A stretch of 64,000 bases of DNA from Variovorax paradoxus. GTDB taxonomy: Bacteria > Pseudomonadota > Gammaproteobacteria > Burkholderiales > Burkholderiaceae_C. Position 1 is the first letter of the stretch, and each line of letters starts with the position of its first letter. This document shows, piece by piece, positions 42,190 through 49,700 of the stretch. The notes under the pieces were generated by a model. It did not search any database, was not told the DNA's origin, and worked only from the letters and a program-made list of their open reading frames with translations. The stretch covers positions 1,240,001 through 1,304,000 of the forward strand of contig NZ_JAUSXG010000001.1 in the NCBI RefSeq assembly GCF_030815855.1, written 5' to 3'. A program made the position numbers and the translations under genes.

Positions 42190-43164
42190 ATGCAACGTCG
42201 TCAATGGGGCGCCATGGTGGGTGCCGCCGCGCTGGTCGCGGTCGCTGGCCAGAGCTTCGCGCAAGGCTATCCCAACAAGCCGGTCGAGCTGAGCGTGCCC
42301 TTTGCACCGGGCGGTACGACCGACATCGTGGCGCGTGTGATTTCCGATCCGCTGGGCAAGGTGCTGGGCCAGCCCGTGGTGGTGATCAACCGTGCCGGGG
42401 GCGGCGGCATCGTGGGCGCCGCCGAAACGGCACGCGCCGCGCCCGACGGCTACAAGCTCGGCGTGGCCACGGTCTCGAGCACGGCGGCCAATCCGGCCAT
42501 CAACCCCAAGGTGCCGTACGACCCGATCAACGACTTCACGCCGATCATCAACATCGCGGCCACGCCGAACATCATTGCGGTGAACCCGAGCTTTCCGGCC
42601 AAGAACTATGCGGAGTTCGTGGCCGAGCTCAAGAAGAACCCCGGCAAGTATTCGTATGCCTCGTCGGGCACCGGCGGCATCGGCCACCTGCTGATGGAGC
42701 TCTACAAGAGCCTCACCAACACCTTCGTCACGCACATTCCCTACCGCGGCGCGGGCCCCGCGCTCAACGACGTGGTGGCGGGCCAGGTGCCGATCATGTT
42801 CGACAACATTCCCTCGGCCATGCCGTTCATCCAGAGCGGCCGCCTGATCCCCATCGTGGTGTCGGCGCCGCAGCGCCTGGCCGCGCTGCCCAACGTGCCG
42901 ACCTTCAAGGAAGTGGGGCTCGAGCCGGTCAATCGCATGGCCTACTACGGCATCCTCGGGCCCAAGGGCCTGCCGAAGGAAGTGGTCGACAAGATCAGCG
43001 CCGGCGTGAAGAAGGCGGTGGAAGATCCGGCCGTGAAGAAGCGCATCGAAGATACGGGTTCGCTGATCGTCGCCAACACGCCCGAGCAGTTCGCAGCCCA
43101 GATCAAGGCCGAGTACGAGGTCTACAAGCAGGTCGTCGTGAAGCAGAAGCTGAAGCTCGACTGA
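42190..43164 (+). CDS. Bug family tripartite tricarboxylate receptor protein 1
   Basis: A periplasmic solute-binding protein of the TctC/Bug family, 324 residues. The signal peptide ends at about SFA-Q (residue 24). The mature start [20 protein letters not shown] is the family hallmark, with the GTTD ligand loop, [39 protein letters not shown] and [19 protein letters not shown] following. An excellent AAGGAG Shine-Dalgarno precedes the ATG. No TctA/TctB membrane genes lie nearby, which is usual for the large Bug paralogue sets of Burkholderiales. The ligand, probably a carboxylate, is undetermined. A strong terminator follows. Confidence 0.92.
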   Translation: MQRRQWGAMVGAAALVAVAGQSFAQGYPNKPVELSVPFAPGGTTDIVARVISDPLGKVLGQPVVVINRAGGGGIVGAAETARAAPDGYKLGVATVSSTAANPAINPKVPYDPINDFTPIINIAATPNIIAVNPSFPAKNYAEFVAELKKNPGKYSYASSGTGGIGHLLMELYKSLTNTFVTHIPYRGAGPALNDVVAGQVPIMFDNIPSAMPFIQSGRLIPIVVSAPQRLAALPNVPTFKEVGLEPVNRMAYYGILGPKGLPKEVVDKISAGVKKAVEDPAVKKRIEDTGSLIVANTPEQFAAQIKAEYEVYKQVVVKQKLKLD

Positions 43165-43181
43165 TCTGCTTCCCCCCGAGC

Positions 43182-43209
43182 AAGCCGCCCGCGCCCGGGC
43201 GGCTTTTTT
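43182..43209 (+). terminator. Intrinsic terminator after the first Bug gene
   Basis: AAGCCGCCCG, a CGCC loop and CGGGCGGCTT form a perfect 10-bp stem, running into TTTTTT (43204-43209) and then a second T6 run. This is the clearest rho-independent terminator in the window. It ends just before the xerD promoter. Confidence 0.93.
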
Positions 43210-43218
43210 CTTTTTTGC

Positions 43219-43224
43219 TATCTT
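43219..43224 (+). promoter_or_regulatory. -10-like TATCTT before xerD
   Basis: TATCTT ends 6 nt before the xerD ATG, directly after the T-tract of the upstream terminator. Transcription would begin at the start codon, and no Shine-Dalgarno lies between. Confidence 0.4.
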
Positions 43225-43230
43225 GCACGC

Positions 43231-44142
43231 ATGACCGAGGCTGCCCCCAGACAAACCCCTGAAATCGACGATTTCATCGACGCCCTCTGGCTCGAGGACG
43301 GGCTGTCGAAGAACACGCTGGCCGCCTACCGCCGCGACCTGGCGCTGTTCGCGCAATGGCTTCGCAAGGAGCGCAGCGGCGTGGTGCTCGATGCCGCGCA
43401 GGAGAACGATCTGCAGGCCTACATGGGCGTGCGCCTCTCCACCAAGGGCAAGGCCACGTCGGCCAATCGGCGGCTCACCGTGTTCAAGCGTTATTACCGC
43501 TGGGCGCTGCGCGAGCGGCGCATCGTGGCCGACCCGAGCCTGCGGCTCGCGCCGGCACGGCAGATGCCGCGCGCCATCAAGACGCTGTCGGAGAAACAGG
43601 TCGACGATCTGCTGGCCGCGCCCGACGTGGAAACGCCGCTCGGGTTGCGCGACCGCGCCATGCTCGAGCTGATGTATGCGAGCGGGCTGCGCGTGAGCGA
43701 ACTCATTGCGCTCAAGGCCATCGACATGAGCCTGAACGACGGCGTGCTGCGCGTGCTGGGCAAGGGCAACAAGGAACGCCTCGTGCCGTTCGGGGGTGAG
43801 GCTCGCCGCTGGATCGAGCGCTACCTGGAGGAGTCGAGGCCGGCCATTCTCGATGGCCAGCAGACGCCCGACCTGTTCGTGACCTCGCGCGGCGCGGGCA
43901 TGACGCGCGTGATGTTCTGGGTCATCGTGAAGAAGCAGGCCGCGGCCGCCGGCATTCACGTGCCGCTGTCGCCGCACACGCTGCGCCATGCATTTGCGAC
44001 CCACCTGCTGAACCATGGCGCCGATTTGCGCGCGGTGCAGTTGCTGCTGGGACACGCCGATATTTCGACGACCACCATCTACACCCACGTGGCGCGCGAG
44101 CGGCTCAAGCAGTTGCACGCGCAGCATCACCCGCGGGGCTGA
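43231..44142 (+). CDS. xerD: Site-specific tyrosine recombinase XerD
   Basis: XerD acts with XerC at dif to resolve chromosome dimers at the division septum. The 303-residue protein has an N-terminal SAM-like core-binding domain (about 8-100). The catalytic domain carries the full set Arg154 (SGLRVSEL), Lys178 (GKGNKER), His249/Arg252 (HTLRHAF), His275 (LLGHADIS) and the nucleophile Tyr284 (TTIYTHV). Length and sequence fit XerD rather than a phage integrase, and no attachment site or mobile gene is close by. The DUF72 gene follows after 12 nt. Confidence 0.93.
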   Translation: MTEAAPRQTPEIDDFIDALWLEDGLSKNTLAAYRRDLALFAQWLRKERSGVVLDAAQENDLQAYMGVRLSTKGKATSANRRLTVFKRYYRWALRERRIVADPSLRLAPARQMPRAIKTLSEKQVDDLLAAPDVETPLGLRDRAMLELMYASGLRVSELIALKAIDMSLNDGVLRVLGKGNKERLVPFGGEARRWIERYLEESRPAILDGQQTPDLFVTSRGAGMTRVMFWVIVKKQAAAAGIHVPLSPHTLRHAFATHLLNHGADLRAVQLLLGHADISTTTIYTHVARERLKQLHAQHHPRG

Positions 44143-44154
44143 AGGCGCGGCGAA

Positions 44155-44928
44155 ATGGACCGCACGATGCCGCTGCCGACCTTGCGCATCGGTTGTGCCG
44201 GCTGGAGCCTGCCGCGCGCACTGTGGCCGGAGTTTCCGGCCGAAGGTTCGCACCTCGTGCGCTACGCGCAGCGCTTCGACACGGTGGAAATCGACACCTC
44301 GTTCTACCGGCCGCACCGTCGCGAAACTTATGAGCGCTGGGACGCCAGCACGCCCGAGGGCTTTCGCTTTTCGGTCAAGCTGCCGCAATCCATCACGCAT
44401 GAGAAACGGCTGCTCGATGCCATGCCCGAATTCGAGGCATTCATTGCGCAAGCCGATGGGCTGGGCGCCAAGCTCGGCTGCCTCGTGGTGCAGCTTCCGC
44501 CCAGCCTCGTGTTCGATGCCGGCGCGGTGAAGCGATTTCTTGCGGCGCTGCGGCGCCGGCACTCAGGGTCGGTCGCGCTCGAACCGCGGCACCGCAGCTG
44601 GTTCGTGCCGCAGGCGGAAGCCGTGCTGTCGGATTTCGATGTCGCGCGCGTGCTGGCCGACCCGGTGCTGTTCGACGAGGCAGCCGCGCCCGGCGGATGG
44701 CCCGGGTTGGTGTACCTGCGCCTGCACGGCTCGCCGCGCCGCTACTGGTCGGCCTATGAGGACGCGCTGCTGACGCGGCTCGCCGCGCGATTGCGGCAGG
44801 CGCGCGAGGAGGGCGCGGCGTGCTGGTGCATCTTCGACAACACGGCGGGCGGCGAGGCTGTGGGCAACGCACTCACGCTGTTGCGCATTGCTTCAGAATC
44901 GGCGCTCTCCCCAGACCGGCAGCCATGA
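44155..44928 (+). CDS. DUF72 family protein (YecE-like)
   Basis: A 257-residue TIM-barrel protein of the DUF72 family, whose function is unknown. Typical motifs are RIGCAGWSLPRALWPE at the start, FDTVEIDTSFYRP, FRFSVKLPQSITHEKRL, VALEPRHRSWF, YLRLHGSPRRYWSAY and the C-terminal CIFDNTAGGEAVGNAL. It starts 12 nt after xerD and its stop overlaps the start of the second Bug gene (ATGA). It therefore bridges a recombination gene and a transport gene, a combination with no evident logic. It may start at the second Met (residue 5). Confidence 0.86.
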   Translation: MDRTMPLPTLRIGCAGWSLPRALWPEFPAEGSHLVRYAQRFDTVEIDTSFYRPHRRETYERWDASTPEGFRFSVKLPQSITHEKRLLDAMPEFEAFIAQADGLGAKLGCLVVQLPPSLVFDAGAVKRFLAALRRRHSGSVALEPRHRSWFVPQAEAVLSDFDVARVLADPVLFDEAAAPGGWPGLVYLRLHGSPRRYWSAYEDALLTRLAARLRQAREEGAACWCIFDNTAGGEAVGNALTLLRIASESALSPDRQP

Positions 44929-45920
44929 ACTACCCCAGACCCGATATGCATTTCTCGTTCAAGCCCTTGTGGCTTTTCGCGGGCGTGGCGCTTTGCGCGG
45001 CCGCAGCCGGTGTGCAGGCTCAAACCGTTCCGAAGACCGTGCGCCTCATCGTCGCGTACCCCGCCGGCGGCGTCAGCGACGTGGTCGCCCGCGCGCTCGG
45101 CGACAAGCTCGCCGTCCAGCTGGGAACCACCGTGGTGGTGGAAAACCGGGCCGGCGCCAGCGGTGCCATCGGCATGGACGCCGTGGCCAAGGCCGCGCCC
45201 GATGGCGCGACGCTGGGCTTCTCGGCCATCAGCCCGCTGGTGCTGAGCCCCCACCTGGGCAAGCTGCCCTTCGATGCGCAGAAAGACATCGCGCCCGTCG
45301 CGAGCGTGATGTATTCGCCGGTGCTGCTGATCGCCACGCCGGGCAGCAAGTCAAAGGATTTTCGCGCGCTCATCGCCGATGCCAAGGCGCAGCCGGGCGC
45401 GGTGCGCTGGGCCACTTCGGGTCCGGCATCGCTCGGCCACATCGTGCTGGAGCAGGTGAGGGCGGCGACGGGCGTGGACATCACGCATGTGCCGTACAAG
45501 GGCGGCGGCCAGCAGCTCAACGATGCGCTGGGCGGGCAGTTCGAAATTCTCTCGACCAATGCGAGCCCCACGCTGTCCTCGCACATTCAGTCGGGCAAGC
45601 TGCGTCCGCTGGCGGTGGGCGCGCCCGCGCGACTCGAGAGCCTGCCGCAGGTCCCCACCCTGGGCGAGCTGGGCTACAGCGCGGCGAACATCAACTCGCT
45701 GTTCGGTGTGTTCGCGCCGGCGGCAACATCGCCCGCGCTGATCGCGAAATACAACGCCGAGATCAACAAGGCGCTGGCCAGCCCGGAGCTTCGCGCAAAG
45801 CTCACCGCCACCGACAACGTGCCGACCGGTGGCGCCCCGGCCGCCTTCGCAAAGGAAATCGCCTCGGAGTTCGAGAGCAACGGGCGGATCATCAAGGCGG
45901 CGAACATCAAGGCCGATTGA
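44925..45920 (+). CDS. Bug family tripartite tricarboxylate receptor protein 2
   Basis: A second periplasmic Bug-type binding protein, 331 residues with the ATG that overlaps the DUF72 stop; the alternative ATG at 44946 would remove seven residues. The signal peptide ends at GVQA-Q. The mature N-terminus PKTVRLIVAYPAGGVSDVVA differs from the usual GGTTD loop (here GGVSD). NRAGASGAIGMDAVAKAAPD, HVPYKGGGQQLNDALGG and IQSGKLRPLAVGAPARLESL are family-typical. It is only distantly similar to the first Bug protein, so they are not a recent duplication. The ligand is unknown and there are no permease genes. Confidence 0.88.
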   Translation: MNYPRPDMHFSFKPLWLFAGVALCAAAAGVQAQTVPKTVRLIVAYPAGGVSDVVARALGDKLAVQLGTTVVVENRAGASGAIGMDAVAKAAPDGATLGFSAISPLVLSPHLGKLPFDAQKDIAPVASVMYSPVLLIATPGSKSKDFRALIADAKAQPGAVRWATSGPASLGHIVLEQVRAATGVDITHVPYKGGGQQLNDALGGQFEILSTNASPTLSSHIQSGKLRPLAVGAPARLESLPQVPTLGELGYSAANINSLFGVFAPAATSPALIAKYNAEINKALASPELRAKLTATDNVPTGGAPAAFAKEIASEFESNGRIIKAANIKAD

Positions 45921-45929
45921 TCCTGCGGC

Positions 45930-45959
45930 TTGCAGGCCGGTGCTTCCCTACCTTATAGT
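45930..45959 (+). promoter_or_regulatory. Promoter of the tetR gene
   Basis: TTGCAG (45930-45935), an 18-bp spacer and TATAGT (45954-45959) form a plausible sigma70 promoter. The -10 ends 6 nt before the tetR ATG, predicting a leaderless transcript. Confidence 0.55.
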
Positions 45960-45965
45960 AGGTAG
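45948..45965. promoter_or_regulatory. TetR operator 1, CTACC-N8-GGTAG
   Basis: CTACCT-TATAGT-AGGTAG is a perfect inverted repeat with 6-bp arms centred on the -10 of tetR and ending at the start codon. A second site with the same CTACC/GGTAG arms and the same 8-bp spacing lies before the downstream thiolase gene. Together they mark the operators of this TetR protein. Confidence 0.75.
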
Positions 45966-46535
45966 ATGTCCAGCGCCCCCGTTTTTGCCACCGGCACCAC
46001 CCGCGAGCAGATCCTCGCGGTGGCGCGCTCGCTGATCGAAACGCGCTCCTATCTGGGCTTCAGCTTCCAGGACGTGGCCGATGCGGTCGGCATCCGGAAG
46101 GCGAGCCTGTATCACCACTTTCCCACCAAGGAAGCGCTGGGCATCGCGGTGATCCGCGAGGCCACCCAGGCCTTCAAGGATTGGGACGCCGCCAGGGTGC
46201 GAACGCCGAAGGCCGCGCTCGACTCCTATTTCCGCATGTACCGCCACACGCTCAAGGCGGGTTCGGGCATGTGTCCCGCGGGGGCGTTGACGCCCGGCTG
46301 GGACTGCATCAACGAGGAGCTGCGGCAGGCCGTGCAGGAACTGCGCAATACCCAGGTGCTGTGGCTCACCGGCGTGCTGGGGGCGCTGGCGCCGGCCGGA
46401 CAGAAGAAGGTCGCGTCGCTGGCGGCCTATGTGTTCTCGGTCTGCCAGGGCGCGCTGCTCGCCTCTCGCATGACGGGGCGCGCCGAAGACTTCGACGAAG
46501 CCATCGCGCAGCTCAGGAGTGCATTGCCCGGCTGA
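45966..46535 (+). CDS. TetR-family regulator of the thiolase-MaoC genes
   Basis: A 189-residue TetR/AcrR repressor. The N-terminal helix-turn-helix covers about residues 12-58, including FSFQDVADAVGIRKASLYHHFPTKEALG-type family sequence (recognition helix at KASLYHHF). The ligand domain contains GSGMCPAGALTPGWDCINEE with two cysteines, as in AcuR/NemR-like sensors of electrophiles or acyl compounds. The regulator would bind CTACC-N8-GGTAG sites at its own promoter and at the thiolase promoter. A strong terminator separates the two units. Confidence 0.88.
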   Translation: MSSAPVFATGTTREQILAVARSLIETRSYLGFSFQDVADAVGIRKASLYHHFPTKEALGIAVIREATQAFKDWDAARVRTPKAALDSYFRMYRHTLKAGSGMCPAGALTPGWDCINEELRQAVQELRNTQVLWLTGVLGALAPAGQKKVASLAAYVFSVCQGALLASRMTGRAEDFDEAIAQLRSALPG

Positions 46536-46552
46536 TCGCCGGGCGGTATCGC

Positions 46553-46579
46553 AGGCACGCATCGGCGTGCCTATTTTTT
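46553..46579 (+). terminator. Intrinsic terminator after tetR
   Basis: AGGCACGC, tetraloop ATCG, GCGTGCCT form a perfect 8-bp stem, followed by A and TTTTTT (46574-46579). The end of the T-tract overlaps the TTGACC -35 of the thiolase promoter. Confidence 0.88.
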
Positions 46580-46608
46580 GACCTGATTGCCTACCGATTG
46601 GATGGTAG
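46578..46608 (+). promoter_or_regulatory. Thiolase promoter with TetR operator 2
   Basis: TTGACC (46578-46583) with a 17-bp spacer points to GATGGT (46601-46606) as a poor -10. Overlapping it is CTACC-GATTGGAT-GGTAG (46591-46608), the same arms and spacing as the operator at the tetR promoter. Binding would block the -10. Confidence 0.65.
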
Positions 46609-46630
46609 TCTCATTGCAAGGAGCCTCTTC

Positions 46631-47764
46631 ATGAAAGCCGTCATCTCCGCCTATGCCCGCTCGCCCTTCCACTTCGCGAAGAAGGGCGCGCTCGCCGAGG
46701 TTCGCCCCGACACGCTGGCCGCCGGCGTGGTGCGCGGCCTGCTGCAGCGCACCGATCTCGATCCCGCGCTGCTCGAAGACATCATCCTCGGCTGTGCCTA
46801 TCCCGAAGCTTCGCAGGGCAACAACCTTGCGCGCATCGTCGGACTGCTCGCGGGCCTGCCGCACGAGGTGGGCGGCATGACGGTGAACCGCTTCTGCGGC
46901 TCGTCGATGCAGGCGGTGCACATCGCCGCGGCGCAGATCGAAGCGGGCATGGGCGAGGCCTTCCTGTGCGTCGGCGTGGAGTCGATGACGATGGTGCCGC
47001 AGGGCGGCTTCAACTTCTCGCCCAGTCCGGAGTTGATGGAAAACACCGACGCCTACATCTCGATGGGCGAGACGGCCGAGAACGTTGCACAGCGCTGGAA
47101 CGTGAGCCGCGCCGACCAGGAGGCGTTCGCGGTCGAGTCCCACCGCAAGGCTGCCGCCGCGCGCGCCGAAGGCCGCCTGGCAGGCGAGATCGTGCCGGTG
47201 CGGCTGGCCTCCGGCGACGTGGTCGATGCGGACGGCTGCATTCGCCCGAGCACTTCGGCCGAGGCGCTGGCGGGGCTGAAGCCGGCGTTCCGTTCCGATG
47301 GCGTGGTGACGGCCGGCACCTCGTCGCCGCTCACCGACGGCGCCGCGGTCGTGCTGGTCACCAGCGATGCCTTCGCCGCAAGATACAGGCTGCAGCCGCT
47401 TGCGCGCATCAAGTCCTTCGCGGCGGTGGGGGTCGATCCGGCGGTCATGGGCATCGGCCCGATCCCCGCGGCGCGCAAGGCGCTGGCGCGTGCCGGCCTG
47501 AATGCTGCCGACCTCGACGTGATCGAACTCAACGAAGCCTTTTCGTCGCAGGCGCTGGCCTGCATCCGCGACCTCGGGCTCGATCCGGCGAAGGTCAATC
47601 TCGATGGTGGCGGCCTTGCCATCGGCCATCCGCTGGGCGCGACCGGTGCGCGCATCACCGGCAAGGCTGCGGCTCTGCTGGCGCGCGAGAAGGGCCGCTA
47701 CGCCCTGGCCACGCAATGCATCGGCGGCGGGCAGGGTATTGCCACCATCCTCGAACGCCTCTGA
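46631..47764 (+). CDS. Acetyl-CoA acyltransferase (thiolase)
   Basis: A 377-residue degradative-type thiolase that cleaves 3-ketoacyl-CoA to acetyl-CoA plus a shortened acyl-CoA. The acyl-accepting cysteine is in NRFCGSSMQAV (about residue 88), the catalytic His in GHPLGATGARI and the second Cys in CIGGGQGIATI, with NEAFSSQAL between. The ATG has an AAGGAG Shine-Dalgarno 8 nt upstream. It forms a pair with the MaoC-like gene 38 nt downstream, under the TetR operator. The chain length used is unknown; no full beta-oxidation set is nearby. Confidence 0.9.
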   Translation: MKAVISAYARSPFHFAKKGALAEVRPDTLAAGVVRGLLQRTDLDPALLEDIILGCAYPEASQGNNLARIVGLLAGLPHEVGGMTVNRFCGSSMQAVHIAAAQIEAGMGEAFLCVGVESMTMVPQGGFNFSPSPELMENTDAYISMGETAENVAQRWNVSRADQEAFAVESHRKAAAARAEGRLAGEIVPVRLASGDVVDADGCIRPSTSAEALAGLKPAFRSDGVVTAGTSSPLTDGAAVVLVTSDAFAARYRLQPLARIKSFAAVGVDPAVMGIGPIPAARKALARAGLNAADLDVIELNEAFSSQALACIRDLGLDPAKVNLDGGGLAIGHPLGATGARITGKAAALLAREKGRYALATQCIGGGQGIATILERL

Positions 47765-47802
47765 AAGTCCGAGAATGCGCGCAAGCACTACAAGGAACTC
47801 CC

Positions 47803-48279
47803 ATGGCGGCACTCCCTGAGGACACCGGCGCCCAGCGCGCGATGTATCTCGAAGACCTGTCGGTCGGCGACCGTTTCCAGAGCGGCGAACACGCGCTGGA
47901 CGCGGCGCAGATCAAGGCCTTTGCGCACCAGTTCGATCCGCAGCCCTTTCACACCGACGAAGAAGCCGCGAAGAGCACTTTCTTCGGCGGCCTTGCGGCT
48001 AGCGGCTGGCACACGGCGGCGCTCACGATGAAGCTGCTGGTGGAAAGCGGCATTCCGCTCGCCGAGGGCATCATCGGCTCGGGCGGCGAACTGCAATGGC
48101 CCAAGCCGACGCGCCCCGGCGATGTGCTGCACGTGGTGAGCGAGGTGGTCGAGATCGTGCCTTCGCGTTCCAAGCCTGGCCGCGCGATGGTGACGATGCG
48201 CTGCCGCACGCTCAACCAGCACGGCGAGGTGGTGCAGAACTTCACGCCCAGGTTGGTCGTGCACGCCAGGCCGGCATAA
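47803..48279 (+). CDS. MaoC-like hotdog dehydratase
   Basis: A 158-residue hotdog-fold protein of the MaoC/R-hydratase family, hydrating enoyl-CoA to 3-hydroxyacyl-CoA. Motifs: YLEDLSVGDRF, the catalytic pair in FAHQFDPQPFHTDEEAAK (Asp and His), GGLAASGWHTAALTMKLL and WPKPTRPGDVLHV. AAGGA stands 7 nt before the ATG. With the upstream thiolase it supplies two steps acting on a short acyl-CoA or ring-derived CoA ester. It converges with the DUF455 gene, 12 nt apart. Confidence 0.87.
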   Translation: MAALPEDTGAQRAMYLEDLSVGDRFQSGEHALDAAQIKAFAHQFDPQPFHTDEEAAKSTFFGGLAASGWHTAALTMKLLVESGIPLAEGIIGSGGELQWPKPTRPGDVLHVVSEVVEIVPSRSKPGRAMVTMRCRTLNQHGEVVQNFTPRLVVHARPA

Positions 48280-48291
48280 ACCTTCTTCTAT

Positions 48292-49104
48292 TCAGTCCTT
48301 GGTGCCCGCCGAGAGCGCACGCAACTCCTCGGCACTGAAGCCGGCACGTTCGCGGGCTTCGAGGTTGAAAGGGGGCTTCAGGCGCGGGGCTTCGTAGTGC
48401 GCCACGAGTTCGGGATAAGTCGCCTCCGGGTCTCGGCCGGCGCGTTCGCAGAGCCAGCGGTACCAGCGGTTGCCAATGGCCACGTGGCCGACTTCGTCGC
48501 GCAGGATGATGTCGAGGATCTCGACCGCGCGCAGCGCATCCGGCGTGTTGACGCGCTTGAGCTTGGCCTGGATGAGCGGCGTCGCATCGAGCCCGCGTGC
48601 TTCGAGCGTACGCGGCACCAGCGCCATGCGCGCGAGCACGTCGTCCTTGGTTTTCTCGCACATGCTCCAGAGCCCGTCGTGGCCCGGGAAGTCGCCGTAG
48701 CGGTAGCCCATGCCTTGCAGGTGCGCATGCAGCAGCGTGAAGTGCTGTGCTTCTTCATCCGCCACGCGCAGCCAGTCGCGGTAATAGGCCTCGGGCATGC
48801 CGTCGTAGCGCCACACCGCATCGAGCGCGAGATTGATCGCGTTGAACTCGATGTGGCAGATCGAATGGATCAGCGCGGCGCGGCCCTCGGGCGTGAAGGG
48901 CGAGCGTTTCTGTACGGCGGTGGCGGCCACGCGCAGCGGCCGTTCGGGGCGGCCCGGCACGCCAAGATCGTCCCCTTCGGCGCGGAGGGGTTCAGTTGCT
49001 ATGGAATCGGTAGCTGCCAATGCAGCAGTGGCGCGCGTCGCCGACACCTTGGCTTCAGGGTCGGTCAGTCGCAGCGCGGCCAGCGCGCTCAATCGGGGGT
49101 GCAT
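48292..49104 (-). CDS. DUF455 ferritin-like domain protein
   Basis: A 270-residue protein of the DUF455 family, with a four-helix ferritin-like core. Probable di-iron ligands are visible in HIEFNAINLALDAVWR, ADEEAQHFTLLHAHL and LRDEVGHVAIGNRWYRWL (E-x2-H type pairs). Members include MiaE-like oxygenases, but function in this branch is unproven. The N-terminal 60 residues are a poorly conserved Ala-rich region. It is transcribed divergently from the gamma-carbonic anhydrase gene from overlapping -10 elements only 37 bp apart, start to start. A TAGAAT ends 7 nt before its ATG. Confidence 0.83.
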   Translation of the reverse strand: MHPRLSALAALRLTDPEAKVSATRATAALAATDSIATEPLRAEGDDLGVPGRPERPLRVAATAVQKRSPFTPEGRAALIHSICHIEFNAINLALDAVWRYDGMPEAYYRDWLRVADEEAQHFTLLHAHLQGMGYRYGDFPGHDGLWSMCEKTKDDVLARMALVPRTLEARGLDATPLIQAKLKRVNTPDALRAVEILDIILRDEVGHVAIGNRWYRWLCERAGRDPEATYPELVAHYEAPRLKPPFNLEARERAGFSAEELRALSAGTKD

Positions 49105-49107
49105 CCC

Positions 49108-49117
49108 TACAATTCTA
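49108..49117. promoter_or_regulatory. Bidirectional promoter with overlapping -10 elements
   Basis: TACAATTCTA carries TACAAT for the plus strand (49108-49113) and TAGAAT for the minus strand (49117-49112). The minus-strand element ends 7 nt before the DUF455 start. The plus-strand element leaves a short leader with GGAG before the carbonic anhydrase gene. The two promoters cannot be occupied at once. Confidence 0.5.
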
Positions 49118-49141
49118 GTTTTTGCCCCCGGAGACTCGACG

Positions 49142-49666
49142 ATGGCCCTCTATGAACTCGACGGCGTTGCGCCGCAACTCGGCGCCGGCGCATGGGTCGC
49201 CGACAGTGCGGAAGTGATCGGCAACGTGCAGTTGGGCGAGAACGCGAGCATCTGGTTCGGCGCGGTGCTGCGAGGCGACAACGAGACGATGACCATCGGC
49301 CGCAACAGCAACGTGCAGGACATGTCGATGCTGCATTCCGACCCCGGGAGCCCGCTCACCATCGGCGAGAACGTCACCATCGGCCACCAGGTCATGCTGC
49401 ATGGCTGCACCATCGGCGACAACTCTCTGATCGGCATCCAGGCCGTGGTCTTGAATAACGCGAAGATCGGCCGCAATTCGATTGTTGGCGCCGGCAGCGT
49501 CGTGACCGAGGGCAAGGAGTTTCCCGACAATTCCCTGATCTTCGGTTCGCCCGCCAAGGTAATGCGCACGATCAGCGACGAAGACGCCGCCCGCCTGCGC
49601 CACGGCTCCGACCACTACGTCAACAACGCCGTTCGCTATGCGAAGGGCCTCAAGAAAATTGCCTGA
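49142..49666 (+). CDS. Gamma-carbonic anhydrase family protein
   Basis: A 174-residue left-handed beta-helix protein with hexapeptide repeats (for example IGENVTIGHQV, IGDNSLIGIQA, IGRNSIVGAGS) and a C-terminal helix. The three zinc histidines are His65 (LHSDPG), His82 (IGHQV) and His87 (LHGC). It belongs to the YrdA/CaiE-like subgroup, many members of which show little or no CO2 hydration activity, so the enzyme function is tentative. GGAG lies 8 nt before the ATG. Hsp33 follows after 34 nt. Confidence 0.88.
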   Translation: MALYELDGVAPQLGAGAWVADSAEVIGNVQLGENASIWFGAVLRGDNETMTIGRNSNVQDMSMLHSDPGSPLTIGENVTIGHQVMLHGCTIGDNSLIGIQAVVLNNAKIGRNSIVGAGSVVTEGKEFPDNSLIFGSPAKVMRTISDEDAARLRHGSDHYVNNAVRYAKGLKKIA

Positions 49667-49700
49667 CACCGCGCAGGCCCCACAGAAAGAAGAATCCGTT

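Noticed and set aside
43231..44142. Treating the tyrosine recombinase as a mobile-element integrase.
   Set aside because: Length and motifs fit XerD, and no attachment repeats, tRNA or phage genes flank it.
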